Part shown: positions 27,394 through 36,505 of the stretch, piece by piece
Position numbering within the stretch: the stretch's first letter is position 1
Layout of the letters: the number at the start of each line of letters is the position of its first letter
DNA from: Leptolyngbya sp. SIOISBB
GTDB taxonomy: Bacteria > Cyanobacteriota > Cyanobacteriia > Phormidesmidales > Phormidesmidaceae
Assembly (NCBI GenBank): GCA_010671905.1
Contig: JAAHII010000001.1
Span: forward strand, 2,294,001 to 2,358,000
Direction of reading: 5' to 3'
Length of the DNA: 64,000 nucleotides
The notes under the pieces: model-generated
Database searches by the model: none
Told to the model about the DNA's origin: nothing
What the model saw: only the letters and a program-made list of their open reading frames with translations
Made by a program: the position numbers and the translations under genes

Positions 27394-28525
27394 CTACAAC
27401 TCAGGCGCATCTAAGTTAGGATTCCTCCCTGCATAATGCCGATAGATCATTTCAGGGGAGTTTCCTACCCATTTAGCGATGTCTTTGGCGTCTATTCCAG
27501 CATCCAGACACAAGGTTATGAATGTATGCCTTGTCTGGTAGAACTTCCGGTGAGGTAGGTCTAAAGCCGCAAGGATCTTAGTCCATGCTCTACATGAGAA
27601 ATTATGGATGTCGATACCCTTCCCTTTAGGGCTAGAGAAGACGAGTGCATCAGGATCTTGAGTGGATGCCTTCACCTTGCCTAGAACTGCTTTTAGTTGG
27701 TCATTAATTGGGAACTCCCGATACCTTTGCGTTTTTGTCCCTTCTTGGATGTCTGTTAATGGCATTCCCGAAACAGCAGCACAGTCAAAGCGTAGTGTCT
27801 CAACTCCTACTTTCTCCCAGGTCAAAGCCGCTGCCTCAGAGGGTCTGCATCCAGTGAAGAAAAGGAACTCAATGCATGGGGTGTAGTGACTTGTAATAGC
27901 AACTAGAGCTGAAAGCGGCGATGCTCTTGCCTCTCTCCTCCACTGTGAACGAGTTGACGTCCATCTCATCTGAATCAGTGGACTTTGAGAGCTTAATTTC
28001 ACTGGCCTTACCCTCAAAAGGATTCTCAGAGATCAATCCTCTACTCACTGCCCATTTACACATGGCTGATAGCTGAGTAAAGAGTCTCTTTGCCCCTTGA
28101 GGTGTTTTGTCGTTCCAGACTCGATCTTGAATCTTGATGTGATCCTCAACGTGCTTATAAGGCAGTTTCCCTAGGTAGTTGGTAATAGGCTGGAACTGCT
28201 TGCGTAGAGTGCTCTTTTTCACGACTTTAGAGCGATATTTTACGTAGTCCTTCCACAGTTCTTGGATGGTTGGAACTCTTGGGGTTGAATCGACGACACT
28301 CTTCACCTTTGAGTTGGATTTGTATTTCGCAAGAGTTGGGTCAAAGTTTCCAGAGAGAATGTCTAGCTCAATCTGACTTGCTGCCATCTCAGCAGCTTTC
28401 CATCCCTCTGGCGTGTCCTTCAGTCTGTCGTTAAGGGTGTAGCGTTCCTGCCACCGTGAATCTCAGCTTGAGACGTTTCTGAGATGCTGTGATATTCACC
28501 CTGCTTTGGATGTGATCGCACTCAT
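27394..28525 (-). pseudogene. Tyrosine recombinase/integrase with multiple frame breaks
   Basis: A phage-type tyrosine integrase. The catalytic domain has FLFFTGCRPSEAAALTW (Arg), FYQTRHTFITLCLDAGI (Arg-His) and the nucleophile Tyr in EMIYRHYAG. The frame breaks at 27891-27892, where dropping one base joins FSSSCYY to SHYTPCIEFLFF, and at 28445-28446, where dropping one base joins RLKLRFTVAG to RYTLNDRLK. A good AGGAG sits 8 bases before ATG 28525, but that frame stops after nine codons, so another break lies near 28503-28520. Either a decayed gene or sequencing error; sited next to its tRNA-Arg target. Confidence 0.82.
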
Positions 28526-28627
28526 GACCAGTACTCCTAGTACGTAACTACTAGAGCATCAGACTCATGAGTCCAAGAATGAGATGTTTTCGTTCCTCTT
28601 TCCCTTCTTTATTTCACCTACCCTCTC

Positions 28628-28651
28628 GTTCAAGTAGAAGTTCTAGTAGAA
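28628..28651. repeat. 12-mer doublet repeat, copy d
   Basis: GTTCAAGTAGAA followed by GTTCTAGTAGAA. It lies upstream of the integrase start, so copies c and d bracket the integrase gene in direct orientation, both preceded by CTCTC. Confidence 0.72.
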
Positions 28652-28670
28652 CTGAGCGGGTAGGAAAAAA

Positions 28671-28711
28671 TTGACCAAAATTTGACCAAAAAATTGACCA
28701 CTTGACCAAAA
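28671..28711. promoter_or_regulatory. Cluster of four TTGACC boxes near the tRNA
   Basis: TTGACCA starts at 28671, 28682, 28694 and 28702, with spacing 11, 12 and 8 bases. The repeat lies between the integrase promoter side and the tRNA-Arg 3' end. This is the normal place for recombinase arm sites or a regulator, but no protein is assigned. Confidence 0.55.
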
Positions 28712-28772
28712 CGAGAGATCGCCCCTCAGAGGTAAAACAGTCAAAACTCTTGATATGCCTGGGTTTTAGTAA

Positions 28773-28846
28773 CGAGCACGAAGGGATTCGAACCCCCGAC
28801 CCTCAGAACCGGAATCTGATGCTCTATCCAACTGAGCTACGTGCCC
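28773..28846 (-). tRNA. tRNA-Arg (anticodon CCG)
   Basis: A 74-base cloverleaf on the minus strand. Acceptor stem GGGCACG pairs with CGTGCTC (one G-U), the D-arm is GCTCAGTTGGATAGAGC, the anticodon stem TCAGA/TCTGA holds loop TTCCGGT (anticodon CCG), and the T-arm is GGGGGTTCGAATCCC. CCA is not encoded. It decodes CGG. Its 3' end faces the decayed integrase, so this tRNA is the likely attachment target. Confidence 0.97.
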
Positions 28847-28982
28847 TGGGTCAGCCCTGATTGTAACATCCTCATTTTGCTAAGCGCGATCGCTCTGCCG
28901 AAAAGTTTAAGAATCGTCGCTGGGGACACAGGCAGCATTGCGGGTGCAGTCGCTGAGAGGTGACGTGCTCAGATTCAACCGT

Positions 28983-30359
28983 TTAAAGCTCCAGCTTCTC
29001 GCCGCGAATAGAGAGATCTAGCAATTCGATGGGGTGCTTTAAGGGCAAGGTATCGCCCCGCTTTTCGAGATGCTTCAAAATTTGCAGTGAGCAACCGGGA
29101 TTGGGCGAAGCCACCAGTTTGGCCCCGGTATTAACCAAACTCTGCGCCTTCATCTGTCCGAGTTCTTCGGCGACTTCGGGCTGCAGCATGTTGTAGACCC
29201 CGGCACTGCCGCAGCACAGCGCTGCATCAATCGGTTCCCGCAGTTGCACATGGGGAATTTGTTTCAGGACTTGCCGGGGTTGGACGCTGATTTGTTGGCC
29301 ATGGAGCAAGTGGCAAGCGTCTTGATAGACCAGCGGTAGCGGTCCGTCGGTGATGGGGTGTAGTTCCGCTGTAAGGCCCACTTCGGCCAAAAACTCGTGA
29401 ACGTCGCGCACGCTAGCCGAAAACGCTTCGGCGCGATCGCGATATTCGTCGTCATCCTGCAAGATGTGGCCGTATTCCTTCAATGTGTGGCCGCACCCCG
29501 CTGCGTTGATCACCACGTAGTCAACGTCGGTATCCTCAAAGGCATCGATCATTTGCCGGGCCAGAGCTTGGGCCTGTTCTTCCTCACCTTGGTGAGCGGG
29601 CAGGGCCGAGCAGCATCCCTGACTTTTGGGCACGACAATCTCGCAACCGTTGGCCGATAGCACTCGCCCCGTGGCCTCATTCACATCCGAGAAAAAGACT
29701 CGCTGCACGCAGCCCAGCACCATGCCCACGCGATATCGCTTGTGCCCTTGAGCCGGAATGACATCTGGCAAATTGTCTTGAAAAGATTTGGCCGTGACCT
29801 GGGGCAGCAGCGACTCCATCGCGGCCAAGTTGGGCGAAAATCGCTGCAGCAATCCTGACTTCTGCACCAGCTTAGAGACTCCTAGCTTTTGGTAAAGGCC
29901 CAGCGGCGTTAGTAATAGCCGGATGCGATCGGGGTAGGGAAAGAGCTGAAAAATCAGCGTCCGCAAGAATTTTTCGGGAAGCGATCGCGGATGGTTGCGC
30001 TTGACCTGAGGCCGCACCGCCGCAATTAACTGGTCGTACTGTACGCCGGAAGGACAGGACGTGGTGCAAGCCAGACAACCGAGACAGGAATCGAAGTGCT
30101 CAACCGCCGTTTCTGAAAAGGGCACTTCTCCTTTATTGATCGCATCCATCAGATAAATACGACCGCGCGGCGAATCCATCTCTTTGCCAATGACCCTATA
30201 ACTAGGACACGTCGTGAGGCAAAATCCGCAGTGGACACAAGCATCGATGAGCCCTTGCTCGGGGGGATGCTTGGGATCAAAGCCCTGCTCAGGCAATTTC
30301 ACAAAAGGGATTTGGGCGGAATCGGCAGGTTGAGGAGTGGGAGAATCAGCCGTCTGCAT
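28983..30359 (-). CDS. glcF: Glycolate dehydrogenase iron-sulfur subunit
   Basis: 458 residues. GlcF carries the [4Fe-4S] clusters that pass electrons from glycolate oxidation in photorespiratory metabolism. Two ferredoxin motifs are visible: CVHCGFCLTTCPSYR (residues about 41-55) and CLGCLACTTSCPSGVQY. The C-terminal half has CCG-type motifs CCSALPAHQG and CCGSAGVYNMLQPE. The partner glcE lies at 31639-32946 on the same strand with two small genes between, an unusual spacing but consistent with one pathway. Confidence 0.92.
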   Translation of the reverse strand: MQTADSPTPQPADSAQIPFVKLPEQGFDPKHPPEQGLIDACVHCGFCLTTCPSYRVIGKEMDSPRGRIYLMDAINKGEVPFSETAVEHFDSCLGCLACTTSCPSGVQYDQLIAAVRPQVKRNHPRSLPEKFLRTLIFQLFPYPDRIRLLLTPLGLYQKLGVSKLVQKSGLLQRFSPNLAAMESLLPQVTAKSFQDNLPDVIPAQGHKRYRVGMVLGCVQRVFFSDVNEATGRVLSANGCEIVVPKSQGCCSALPAHQGEEEQAQALARQMIDAFEDTDVDYVVINAAGCGHTLKEYGHILQDDDEYRDRAEAFSASVRDVHEFLAEVGLTAELHPITDGPLPLVYQDACHLLHGQQISVQPRQVLKQIPHVQLREPIDAALCCGSAGVYNMLQPEVAEELGQMKAQSLVNTGAKLVASPNPGCSLQILKHLEKRGDTLPLKHPIELLDLSIRGEKLEL

Positions 30360-30550
30360 GGGGCAAAATCTAACTGCGTATCATTAGCTTCCAGCGTACC
30401 GCGTTGATCCAGCGATCGCGGGGGATCAACTTTCAATAGTGATCATTTGGCCCCCCGAGTCCCCATTGCCGCTGGCTAGCGATTATCCAGTATCCGTACC
30501 ACCTGAAAGGCTATCCAGCTAATGCCGTAGAGCCTCGCCAGTAAAAGACT

Positions 30551-30952
30551 TTAAGCGGCCAGTAATTTCGCCTTAGCGAGTTGAAATTCCTCATCCGTCA
30601 GGGCGCCTGCCGCTTTAAGATCGGCCAGCTTTTGCAGTTGACCTAACAGATCATCACTCGCTGCTGCCGGTGCAGCGGCGGCTGGCATGGGGGTGGCGGC
30701 CATCGTTTGTTGAGCTTGCATGGCAGCCATTTCTGCCTTAAGTTGCTCTAGCTCCATCTGGGATTGCATTGCCGCAGTATTGGCAACCTGCTGCTGTTGG
30801 GCTTGTTGGGCGCGGCTATTCATGGCCCCGCCCACGGCTCGGGACGTTGCCGTCGCAGTACCGGAGATGACAGCAGTGCGGGCCATCGTTCTGACTAGGC
30901 CGGGGCCTTGGCGTTGCACATTGACGGTGGGTCCACGTCTTCTACGGGGCAT
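30551..30952 (-). CDS. SHOCT domain protein
   Basis: A 133-residue protein with a basic start (MPRRRRGPTVNVQRQG), a low-complexity Gln/Ala middle and a C-terminal SHOCT motif: LLGQLQKLADLKAAGALTDE followed by EFQLAKAKLLA. SHOCT domains are short helical modules common in small bacterial proteins; function unknown. It lies between glcE and glcF on the same strand with gaps of about 190 and 130 bases. Confidence 0.85.
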   Translation of the reverse strand: MPRRRRGPTVNVQRQGPGLVRTMARTAVISGTATATSRAVGGAMNSRAQQAQQQQVANTAAMQSQMELEQLKAEMAAMQAQQTMAATPMPAAAAPAAASDDLLGQLQKLADLKAAGALTDEEFQLAKAKLLAA

Positions 30953-31080
30953 AACAAACTCCTGGTGAATTAAGTTGAATATTGGGAAAATACAAAATTT
31001 GCGAGCATGACCTCAGCCTTTGGTAACGACTGAAAGTCTGGGTCAGATCAGGTAATACCGATTGACCTTTGATCAGTGCA

Positions 31081-31515
31081 TCAAGCAATCGATGGCGGCT
31101 GCTCTTCACTCAGTGCTTCAATCACGCGCTGAGGAACCCGTTCGCTGAGGAGTACCTGGCCCTTGGCATTGACAATGGCGTCGCGGAAGCGGGTGGCCCA
31201 GACGTTTTCAAACAGCAGGAGTGCCGCAGAAGAATTGGGTTCTAAGGATTGCGCGAGGGTAATGGCGTCACTTTCAGACAAGAAGCCATTGACTTCGGGA
31301 ACCAGGGGATCAAAAGCATCGTAAACGTCATCTTCGTCGACTTCATCAACTTCGACGATAGTTAAACTGCCATCAGCATCCTTTTTGATGAAAAGTAGAT
31401 CCAGAATGCGAACAGTATTGGTGTCTACGAGTTCTTTTAAGGCCGGAACAATTTCGCCTGTGAATTGATTGCCGGGAAACCTCACCAGCAACATTTCGAC
31501 GGGGCCAAGGGACAT
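31081..31515 (-). CDS. DUF6325 family protein
   Basis: A 144-residue acidic protein. The start MSLGPVEMLLVRFPGNQFTG and RILDLLFIKKDADG, DVYDAF and ALLLFENVWATRF match the DUF6325 family, which is common beside SHOCT proteins in bacteria. No catalytic motif is visible. Function unknown; its position next to the SHOCT gene suggests a small two-gene module. Confidence 0.78.
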   Translation of the reverse strand: MSLGPVEMLLVRFPGNQFTGEIVPALKELVDTNTVRILDLLFIKKDADGSLTIVEVDEVDEDDVYDAFDPLVPEVNGFLSESDAITLAQSLEPNSSAALLLFENVWATRFRDAIVNAKGQVLLSERVPQRVIEALSEEQPPSIA

Positions 31516-31638
31516 GGAGTAATCTCCTGAGGAAACGGTGACCAGGCCATTATAGGAACTGTGTCGATTGATGGGACTATATGGTACTGATTTATTCAGA
31601 CCTCAGTCCTCCTCGCTGAGAGGTGATCGCTCAGGTGC

Positions 31639-32946
31639 CTAACCCATGCGACCTGGACTGAGCTGAGAGTGCGGATCAAACTGCTCTCGCAAGCGAGTCA
31701 TCAGCAGTTGGGTGGCTTGATCAATCCCCCAAGGATCTAGCTGTGCCTTCCACTCTGGGGGTGCTTCGAGCAGTGTGAGGTAGCCATTAGCGGCCTGACA
31801 GCGCGATCGCACTTGCTGTACTTGCTGTACAGAGTTGCCCGTCGCACTCAGTCGCAGCGTGCCAATGCCGCTGCCGGCATGAATGCGAGCTTGCCAGGTA
31901 TCGGGGGTGAGCGTTTGATCCAAAAATGTCAGTAGGTCAACGGCTTGAGCGGGTAAGATGCCAAGTTTGCACAGCGCGATCGCCGGTTCCTGTGGGGGAA
32001 ACAGGGTGCGGTTGAGGGTTTGCCAAAAGGCGGTATCAGCCTGAGCCGTCAGAATCTGACAGGCCAAATTGTGGGGCTGAGCGATCGCCTGGAGCCGTTC
32101 CCCTTGCTCCGTGACTCCCGCTTCAATACTTTGAAATTGCAGCGCGAGGGCCAGAGTGTCAGATGCCCCATCGGCAGTGAGTTCCGCCGAGAGCACATCC
32201 ATCGCCACGGGCGTGAGGGAGGACTGCAGCACCGTGGCCGTGGCCTGCTGGATCGCCTCCGCATTCCCTGTCAGCACTACCGTTTGGGAGGTTTCTTGTA
32301 AGGGATAAGTGCGCCAGGTGAGCTGGGTTAGGATGCCCAGGGTGCCAAAGGAGCCGGTCATCAGCTTCATCAGGTCATAGCCCGCCACATTTTTGACGAC
32401 GCGTCCACCCGCTTTGGCGAGTTGTCCGTCATAGCGCACAAATGATACGCCGATCAGCATGTCGCGAATGCCGCCAAAGCGCTGTCGGAGCCCCCCGGTG
32501 TCACGGGTCGCAACAATGCCGCCGAGGGTGGCTTGGTCAGGATAAGCCGGGTCAATTGCCAGAAATTGTCGCGTCTGCAGCAATTGAGATTGCAGTTCTG
32601 CAAAGGAGACGCCCGCTTGGGCCGTAACGGTTAAGTCGCCCTCGGCATGTTCGATCACTTGATTAAGATGCTGGGTGCTGACGACCAAATCGACGCCGGT
32701 CACCGGGCTGCCCCAGGTCAACTTGCTGCCATGGCCACAGGGTAACAGGTGCCATTGGTTTTGATGCGCACAGGCAACGACTGCGGCTAACTCGTCCGGC
32801 GTTTGCGGATAGGCAATACAGGTGGGCGGAGTATCGGCAGCGATCGCCCCCTGCACGGTACTGGTTAATGGTTCCACCAGGGAGGCCCAGGGGATGACCT
32901 GCGACGCCCCCAGAATCGATTCAATGGTTTGGGCGATCGACCCCAT
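31639..32946 (-). CDS. glcE: Glycolate dehydrogenase FAD-binding subunit GlcE
   Basis: 435 residues. A PCMH-type FAD-binding oxidoreductase: LLPCGHGSKLTWGSP, LDLVVSTQHLNQ-like strand, the FAD block DPAYPDQATLGGIVATRDTG and GGRVVKNVAGYDLMKLMTG. It is GlcE-like, shorter than GlcD, and paired with GlcF. In cyanobacteria these help oxidise photorespiratory glycolate to glyoxylate. The ATG 32946 gives the expected length. Confidence 0.88.
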   Translation of the reverse strand: MGSIAQTIESILGASQVIPWASLVEPLTSTVQGAIAADTPPTCIAYPQTPDELAAVVACAHQNQWHLLPCGHGSKLTWGSPVTGVDLVVSTQHLNQVIEHAEGDLTVTAQAGVSFAELQSQLLQTRQFLAIDPAYPDQATLGGIVATRDTGGLRQRFGGIRDMLIGVSFVRYDGQLAKAGGRVVKNVAGYDLMKLMTGSFGTLGILTQLTWRTYPLQETSQTVVLTGNAEAIQQATATVLQSSLTPVAMDVLSAELTADGASDTLALALQFQSIEAGVTEQGERLQAIAQPHNLACQILTAQADTAFWQTLNRTLFPPQEPAIALCKLGILPAQAVDLLTFLDQTLTPDTWQARIHAGSGIGTLRLSATGNSVQQVQQVRSRCQAANGYLTLLEAPPEWKAQLDPWGIDQATQLLMTRLREQFDPHSQLSPGRMG

Positions 32947-33075
32947 AGCGCAATTCCGAATCTCACTGTCTTTCAGTGTATGACGCTAGATGATCGCGAT
33001 CGCATTGGAATATTTATAGATGACTTTAGGGATCTGTGGCGACGTGATATCACATGTCGCCACGGGCGATATCCC

Positions 33076-33900
33076 TCAGGCATTCAATGTAAGAAATGCA
33101 AGATAGGTTACTCGATATTGATCGCGGTAGGGCCACTGCCACCGACGGGAGCCCCCCTCGCGCGTCTGGCGGTAGTCAGCATAGAGGCGATCGCGCCAGT
33201 CAAAGAACGGCTGGAAGCTAATGTCATCGGCCAGACCCGGAACCCCTTTACCGCAGATGCCTTCGGGCAAGTCCACATACTGATTCGCCGGGAACTTGAC
33301 GTACATCGTCATCCCCGCCACCGCAAAATCGGCCAAGGTGGGTTGGTCGCCCACTAGGTAGGGCTGATCCGACAACATCAAACAGAGTGATTCCAGCGCT
33401 TGCTTAAGCAGGCGAGTCGCCTCCTTGGTGTCATCGGGACCAAAGCCCACCCCCATGCCTAAAATACTCAGCACATCCCCCGGCACCGCACCGACGAGAG
33501 TTTTGACCAAATCGGGCGTCGCGGTGGGCAGTAAGGCAGTGCGAAAGTTGGGATGCTGGCTAAACGCCCCGATCATGGCTTTGCGACCTTGAATGCCCAG
33601 GGATTCGTCGGCCCAATCTTCTAAGGCCAGGCAAAGACCTTTTTGCCGTGGATCAGTCGGAATCACGGGGCGATCAGGATATTTTTCGTCGAGATAGAGG
33701 GCGATCGCGGTGGAATCGGGAATCACATCGGTGCCGTCTTTGAGCACGGGCACTTTGCGCTGCCCCGACATCTGAAAGAGCTCGATCTGGCCCACACCGG
33801 GAGTGACTTCGGTCGTTTTGTAGGGAATCTGCTTGTAATCGAGGATTAACTTGACCTTTTCGCTGTAGGCTGACGCTTCAAATTGATAAAGCTCTAGCAT
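33076..33900 (-). CDS. Glutathione S-transferase family protein
   Basis: 274 residues; ATG 33900. The N-terminal thioredoxin-like domain starts MLELYQFEASAYSEKVKLIL, with the cis-Pro/binding loop KVPVLKDGTDVIPDSTAI and ALYLDEKYPDRP. The C-terminal helical domain contains YLVGDQPTLADFAVAGMTMY. It probably conjugates or reduces small electrophiles with glutathione. The N-terminal active residue is probably Ser or Tyr, but which cannot be fixed. A longer upstream frame lacks homology. Confidence 0.87.
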   Translation of the reverse strand: MLELYQFEASAYSEKVKLILDYKQIPYKTTEVTPGVGQIELFQMSGQRKVPVLKDGTDVIPDSTAIALYLDEKYPDRPVIPTDPRQKGLCLALEDWADESLGIQGRKAMIGAFSQHPNFRTALLPTATPDLVKTLVGAVPGDVLSILGMGVGFGPDDTKEATRLLKQALESLCLMLSDQPYLVGDQPTLADFAVAGMTMYVKFPANQYVDLPEGICGKGVPGLADDISFQPFFDWRDRLYADYRQTREGGSRRWQWPYRDQYRVTYLAFLTLNA

Positions 33901-33924
33901 GGAGATACCTGGACACAACCTCGT

Positions 33925-34725
33925 TTACTGTACCGCGCCCGCTCCGGCGGTCGCACACAGGGTATTGGCCGTGGGTTGCGATTCGACGATCACTTGTTCA
34001 AACTCCGTATTTTGCAAAAGCTGACCCACGACCAGCTCAGCGCGATCGCTCGCCTGCTGCAAAATTCCTTCCTCACAGGCGGCGAAAATTAGCTTTTGGA
34101 GAGCGACTTCTTGCGCTTGATCCTGCAGTTCTGGAGCGCGATCTGGCCCCAATCCTAAAAAGCCGCGATCGTACGCAAAGACTTGAGAGTCGCCAACATC
34201 AATCTTTTTATCGATGATGGTCGGTGGTGGCAGCATCACCCGCAAGGTTTCACCACTGGCCCGTACATGCTCAGGAGCCATCGCGCTCAAATCGACACCG
34301 GCTCTGACTTCTCCTTTGGCCACATAAACTAGCGTGGTTCTGCCAATTTCGTAGTTCGCAAACGTGCGGCTACTCGACGTGGGGACAACGGCTTCCATGC
34401 TGAAGACCGCTGTTGTCAGTTCGCTGGCACTACGAATCTGCTGCACCACCACGGTTTGCACATCCACTGTTTCGACTGGCTCAGCAGGCAAAAACGCTGA
34501 CCGAATGCCGTTCACAAACTCTTCGCCCGAACGCCACAGACCAACCCCGGCAATCATGCCCAAGATCAACATGCCGCCGGACAAACTGCCTAATAGACCA
34601 TTGAACAGTCGCAAAATGAAGGGCGATCGCTGAGGTGGCTGGGGGCGTGGATGCTCCCATTGCGTTGGTGGCCTGGTGGCCTGGTCGAGTGGCGGTGGAT
34701 CGAGGCGAGGCGGTTTCAGTCCCAT
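33925..34725 (-). CDS. DUF4230 domain membrane-anchored protein
   Basis: 266 residues from ATG 34725. A Pro-rich cytoplasmic lead (PPPLDQATRPPTQWEHPRPQ) is followed by one membrane helix around residues 43-67 (LLGSLSGGMLILGMIAGVGLW) and an exported DUF4230 domain with TLVYVAKGEVRAGVDLSAM and LRVMLPPPTIIDKKID. A 24-base gap separates it from the GST gene, so they may be cotranscribed. Function unknown. Confidence 0.83.
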   Translation of the reverse strand: MGLKPPRLDPPPLDQATRPPTQWEHPRPQPPQRSPFILRLFNGLLGSLSGGMLILGMIAGVGLWRSGEEFVNGIRSAFLPAEPVETVDVQTVVVQQIRSASELTTAVFSMEAVVPTSSSRTFANYEIGRTTLVYVAKGEVRAGVDLSAMAPEHVRASGETLRVMLPPPTIIDKKIDVGDSQVFAYDRGFLGLGPDRAPELQDQAQEVALQKLIFAACEEGILQQASDRAELVVGQLLQNTEFEQVIVESQPTANTLCATAGAGAVQ

Positions 34726-34934
34726 GGTTAGATGCTCCAAACAATCAGCGCGAACGATGCGCCGAATGGTACGGCACGCTCTAGAGGGTAACAAGGAAAA
34801 GCACCTAGCCGGGGCGAGGTCGGCCAATTTAACAGGTGCCTTTAGTTCATTTGTATTGTATATCGTGAGCGAGAGGATGTCATGGGTAGCTGGATGGTAT
34901 CGATTTAAGGATGCGATCGCCCCCTTGATCCGGC

Positions 34935-35690
34935 ATGATCGAGGGGGCGATCAGGATTGGCAAGGTTGTGGACAAAGTCGGAAAAGTCTACTTAGTGGGG
35001 GCTGGCCCCGGAGCGGTGGAGTTGCTGACGGTAAAGGCACATCAGTTGCTTACTCAAGCTGAGGTCTTGGTGCATGATGCCCTGGTGAATGAACAAGTAT
35101 TGACCTTGGTTCCCGCTGACTGTGATTGCCATGCCGTGGGCAAACGGGGCGGACAAGCGAGTTGGCTCCAGGCTGACATTGACCAACTGCTGGTGAACAT
35201 GTGTCAGCAGGGCCAGGAGGTCGTGCGGTTAAAAAGTGGCGATCCGTTTATCTTTGGTCGTACCACCTCCGAGATTCAGGCGCTCAAGGCAGCGGGATGC
35301 GATTTTGAAGTCGTGCCCGGTTTATCGTCAGCCACTGTGGCGCCGCTGTTGGCGGGCATTCCCTTGACGGATCCAGTGCTGAGCAGCCAGTTTACCGTGC
35401 TCACGGCCCACGATTTAGAGGCCCATAACTGGGATGCTCTGGCCAAACTGTCGGTGTTAGTCATTTTGATGGGGGGACGCAATTTGGGCGAGATTTGCGA
35501 TCGTCTCGTCCGCCATGGCAAGCGTCCCGAAACGCCAGTGTCGATCATTCGTTGGGCCAGCCAACCCCAACAGCACATTTGGGACGGCACCTTGCTGAAT
35601 ATTGCGCAACAAACTAAGGGGCAAAAACTATCGCCCTGCATCATTGTGATGGGTGAAGTGGTGGGTTTACGGCCTTATTTGCAGCCTTGA
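34935..35690 (+). CDS. cobA: Uroporphyrinogen-III C-methyltransferase
   Basis: 251 residues; ATG 34935, or GTG 34968 closer to the homology. It adds methyl groups to uroporphyrinogen III to form precorrin-2 for sirohaem or cobalamin. SAM-binding signatures are VYLVGAGPGAVELLTVKA, EVVRLKSGDPFIFGR and VVPGLSSATVAPLLAGIPLT. There is no CysG-type dehydrogenase fused. Divergent from the DUF4230 gene. Confidence 0.92.
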   Translation: MIEGAIRIGKVVDKVGKVYLVGAGPGAVELLTVKAHQLLTQAEVLVHDALVNEQVLTLVPADCDCHAVGKRGGQASWLQADIDQLLVNMCQQGQEVVRLKSGDPFIFGRTTSEIQALKAAGCDFEVVPGLSSATVAPLLAGIPLTDPVLSSQFTVLTAHDLEAHNWDALAKLSVLVILMGGRNLGEICDRLVRHGKRPETPVSIIRWASQPQQHIWDGTLLNIAQQTKGQKLSPCIIVMGEVVGLRPYLQP

Positions 35691-35866
35691 GGGCGATCGT
35701 CGTCGGATGCTCTGATCAGTAATTTGATGTGCAGGTGATCTCCGGCGATCGCTCAAACCTGAGAAGACCGCCCGGAATTTCTCTCAATTTTCTCAGGGAA
35801 GATGGCCGTCCAGATTCAGGATTTCTATCTAAAGTATTGACAATCGCCCCATTTGAGGAATTCCCC

Positions 35867-36415
35867 ATGCTCGTTTCCCGACTGACTCTAAGTGGATTAA
35901 CCCTATTTGCCACGTTGTTGGCGACTGCCTGCACATCTCCCTCTGCGGCCCCACCAGAAACTGAAGCCCCTGCGACAGAATCCGTTGAGCCCGAGACTGA
36001 CGAGCCCACTCCGTCGACTGAACCGGCAGCTACCGAGCCCGCAGCCACCCAAACTCCTCAATCCGTCGTTACTCGCACTGGTGTCTTTGCCTCAGCCGAA
36101 CATGAGACGACCGGCAACGTCACATTAACCAGTGATAACGGCCAGCAAACCCTCGTTTTTGATGGTGCCTTCGCCACGTCTGATGGTCCGGATTTAGTTG
36201 TGGTTCTGCATCGCTCGGCTAACGTCATTGCCGAGAGCGAACCGCCAGCCTATCCCCTCGACGAAGCCGATTATGTCGTAGTGGCACCGCTGACGGCGAC
36301 CACCGGCACGCAAGAATATGTCGTACCAGCAGAAATTGATCTCAGCGCTTTTGAGTCCGTCGCCATTTGGTGTCAAGCATTTAACGCGACATTTGGCGCG
36401 GCCCCGCTGCAATAG
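35867..36415 (+). CDS. DM13 domain exported protein
   Basis: 182 residues; ATG 35867 with GAGGAA 7 bases upstream. A hydrophobic start (LTLSGLTLFATLLATACTS) suggests export and perhaps a lipid-attached Cys, although the lipobox is imperfect. A Pro/Thr/Glu-rich linker follows, then a DM13 domain: TRTGVFASAEHETTGNVTLT, ALVFDGAFATSDGPDLVVVL-type core (TLVFDGAFATSDGPDLVVV) and VAIWCQAFNATFGAAPL. DM13 may bind a cofactor and transfer electrons; its role here is unknown. Confidence 0.85.
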   Translation: MLVSRLTLSGLTLFATLLATACTSPSAAPPETEAPATESVEPETDEPTPSTEPAATEPAATQTPQSVVTRTGVFASAEHETTGNVTLTSDNGQQTLVFDGAFATSDGPDLVVVLHRSANVIAESEPPAYPLDEADYVVVAPLTATTGTQEYVVPAEIDLSAFESVAIWCQAFNATFGAAPLQ

Positions 36416-36505
36416 GCTGACGATAATGAGATCGACCACAACCCTCAATTGACAATTGACGCCACCACTACTTTGCAGCCGTTCCGCTCACTACAGTAGT
36501 GAGCG

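Larger units (their letters stand above)
24696..28772. mobile_element. Decayed integrative element next to tRNA-Arg (approximate left end)
   Basis: Between the HAD gene and tRNA-Arg(CCG) lie a broken tyrosine integrase (27394-28525), a duplicated unknown gene, a PEP-CTERM gene, repeated terminators and four copies of a 24-bp doublet repeat. The integrase is next to the tRNA 3' end, as expected for a tRNA-targeting element. I could not find a second copy of the tRNA 3' end, so the left boundary is not defined and 24696 is only the edge of the HAD gene. Several frame errors in the integrase may be decay or sequencing error. Confidence 0.5.

Noticed and set aside
26370-28651. GTTCTAGTAGAA doublets as a CRISPR array
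   Set aside because: Sites are far apart and irregular; no spacers or cas genes.
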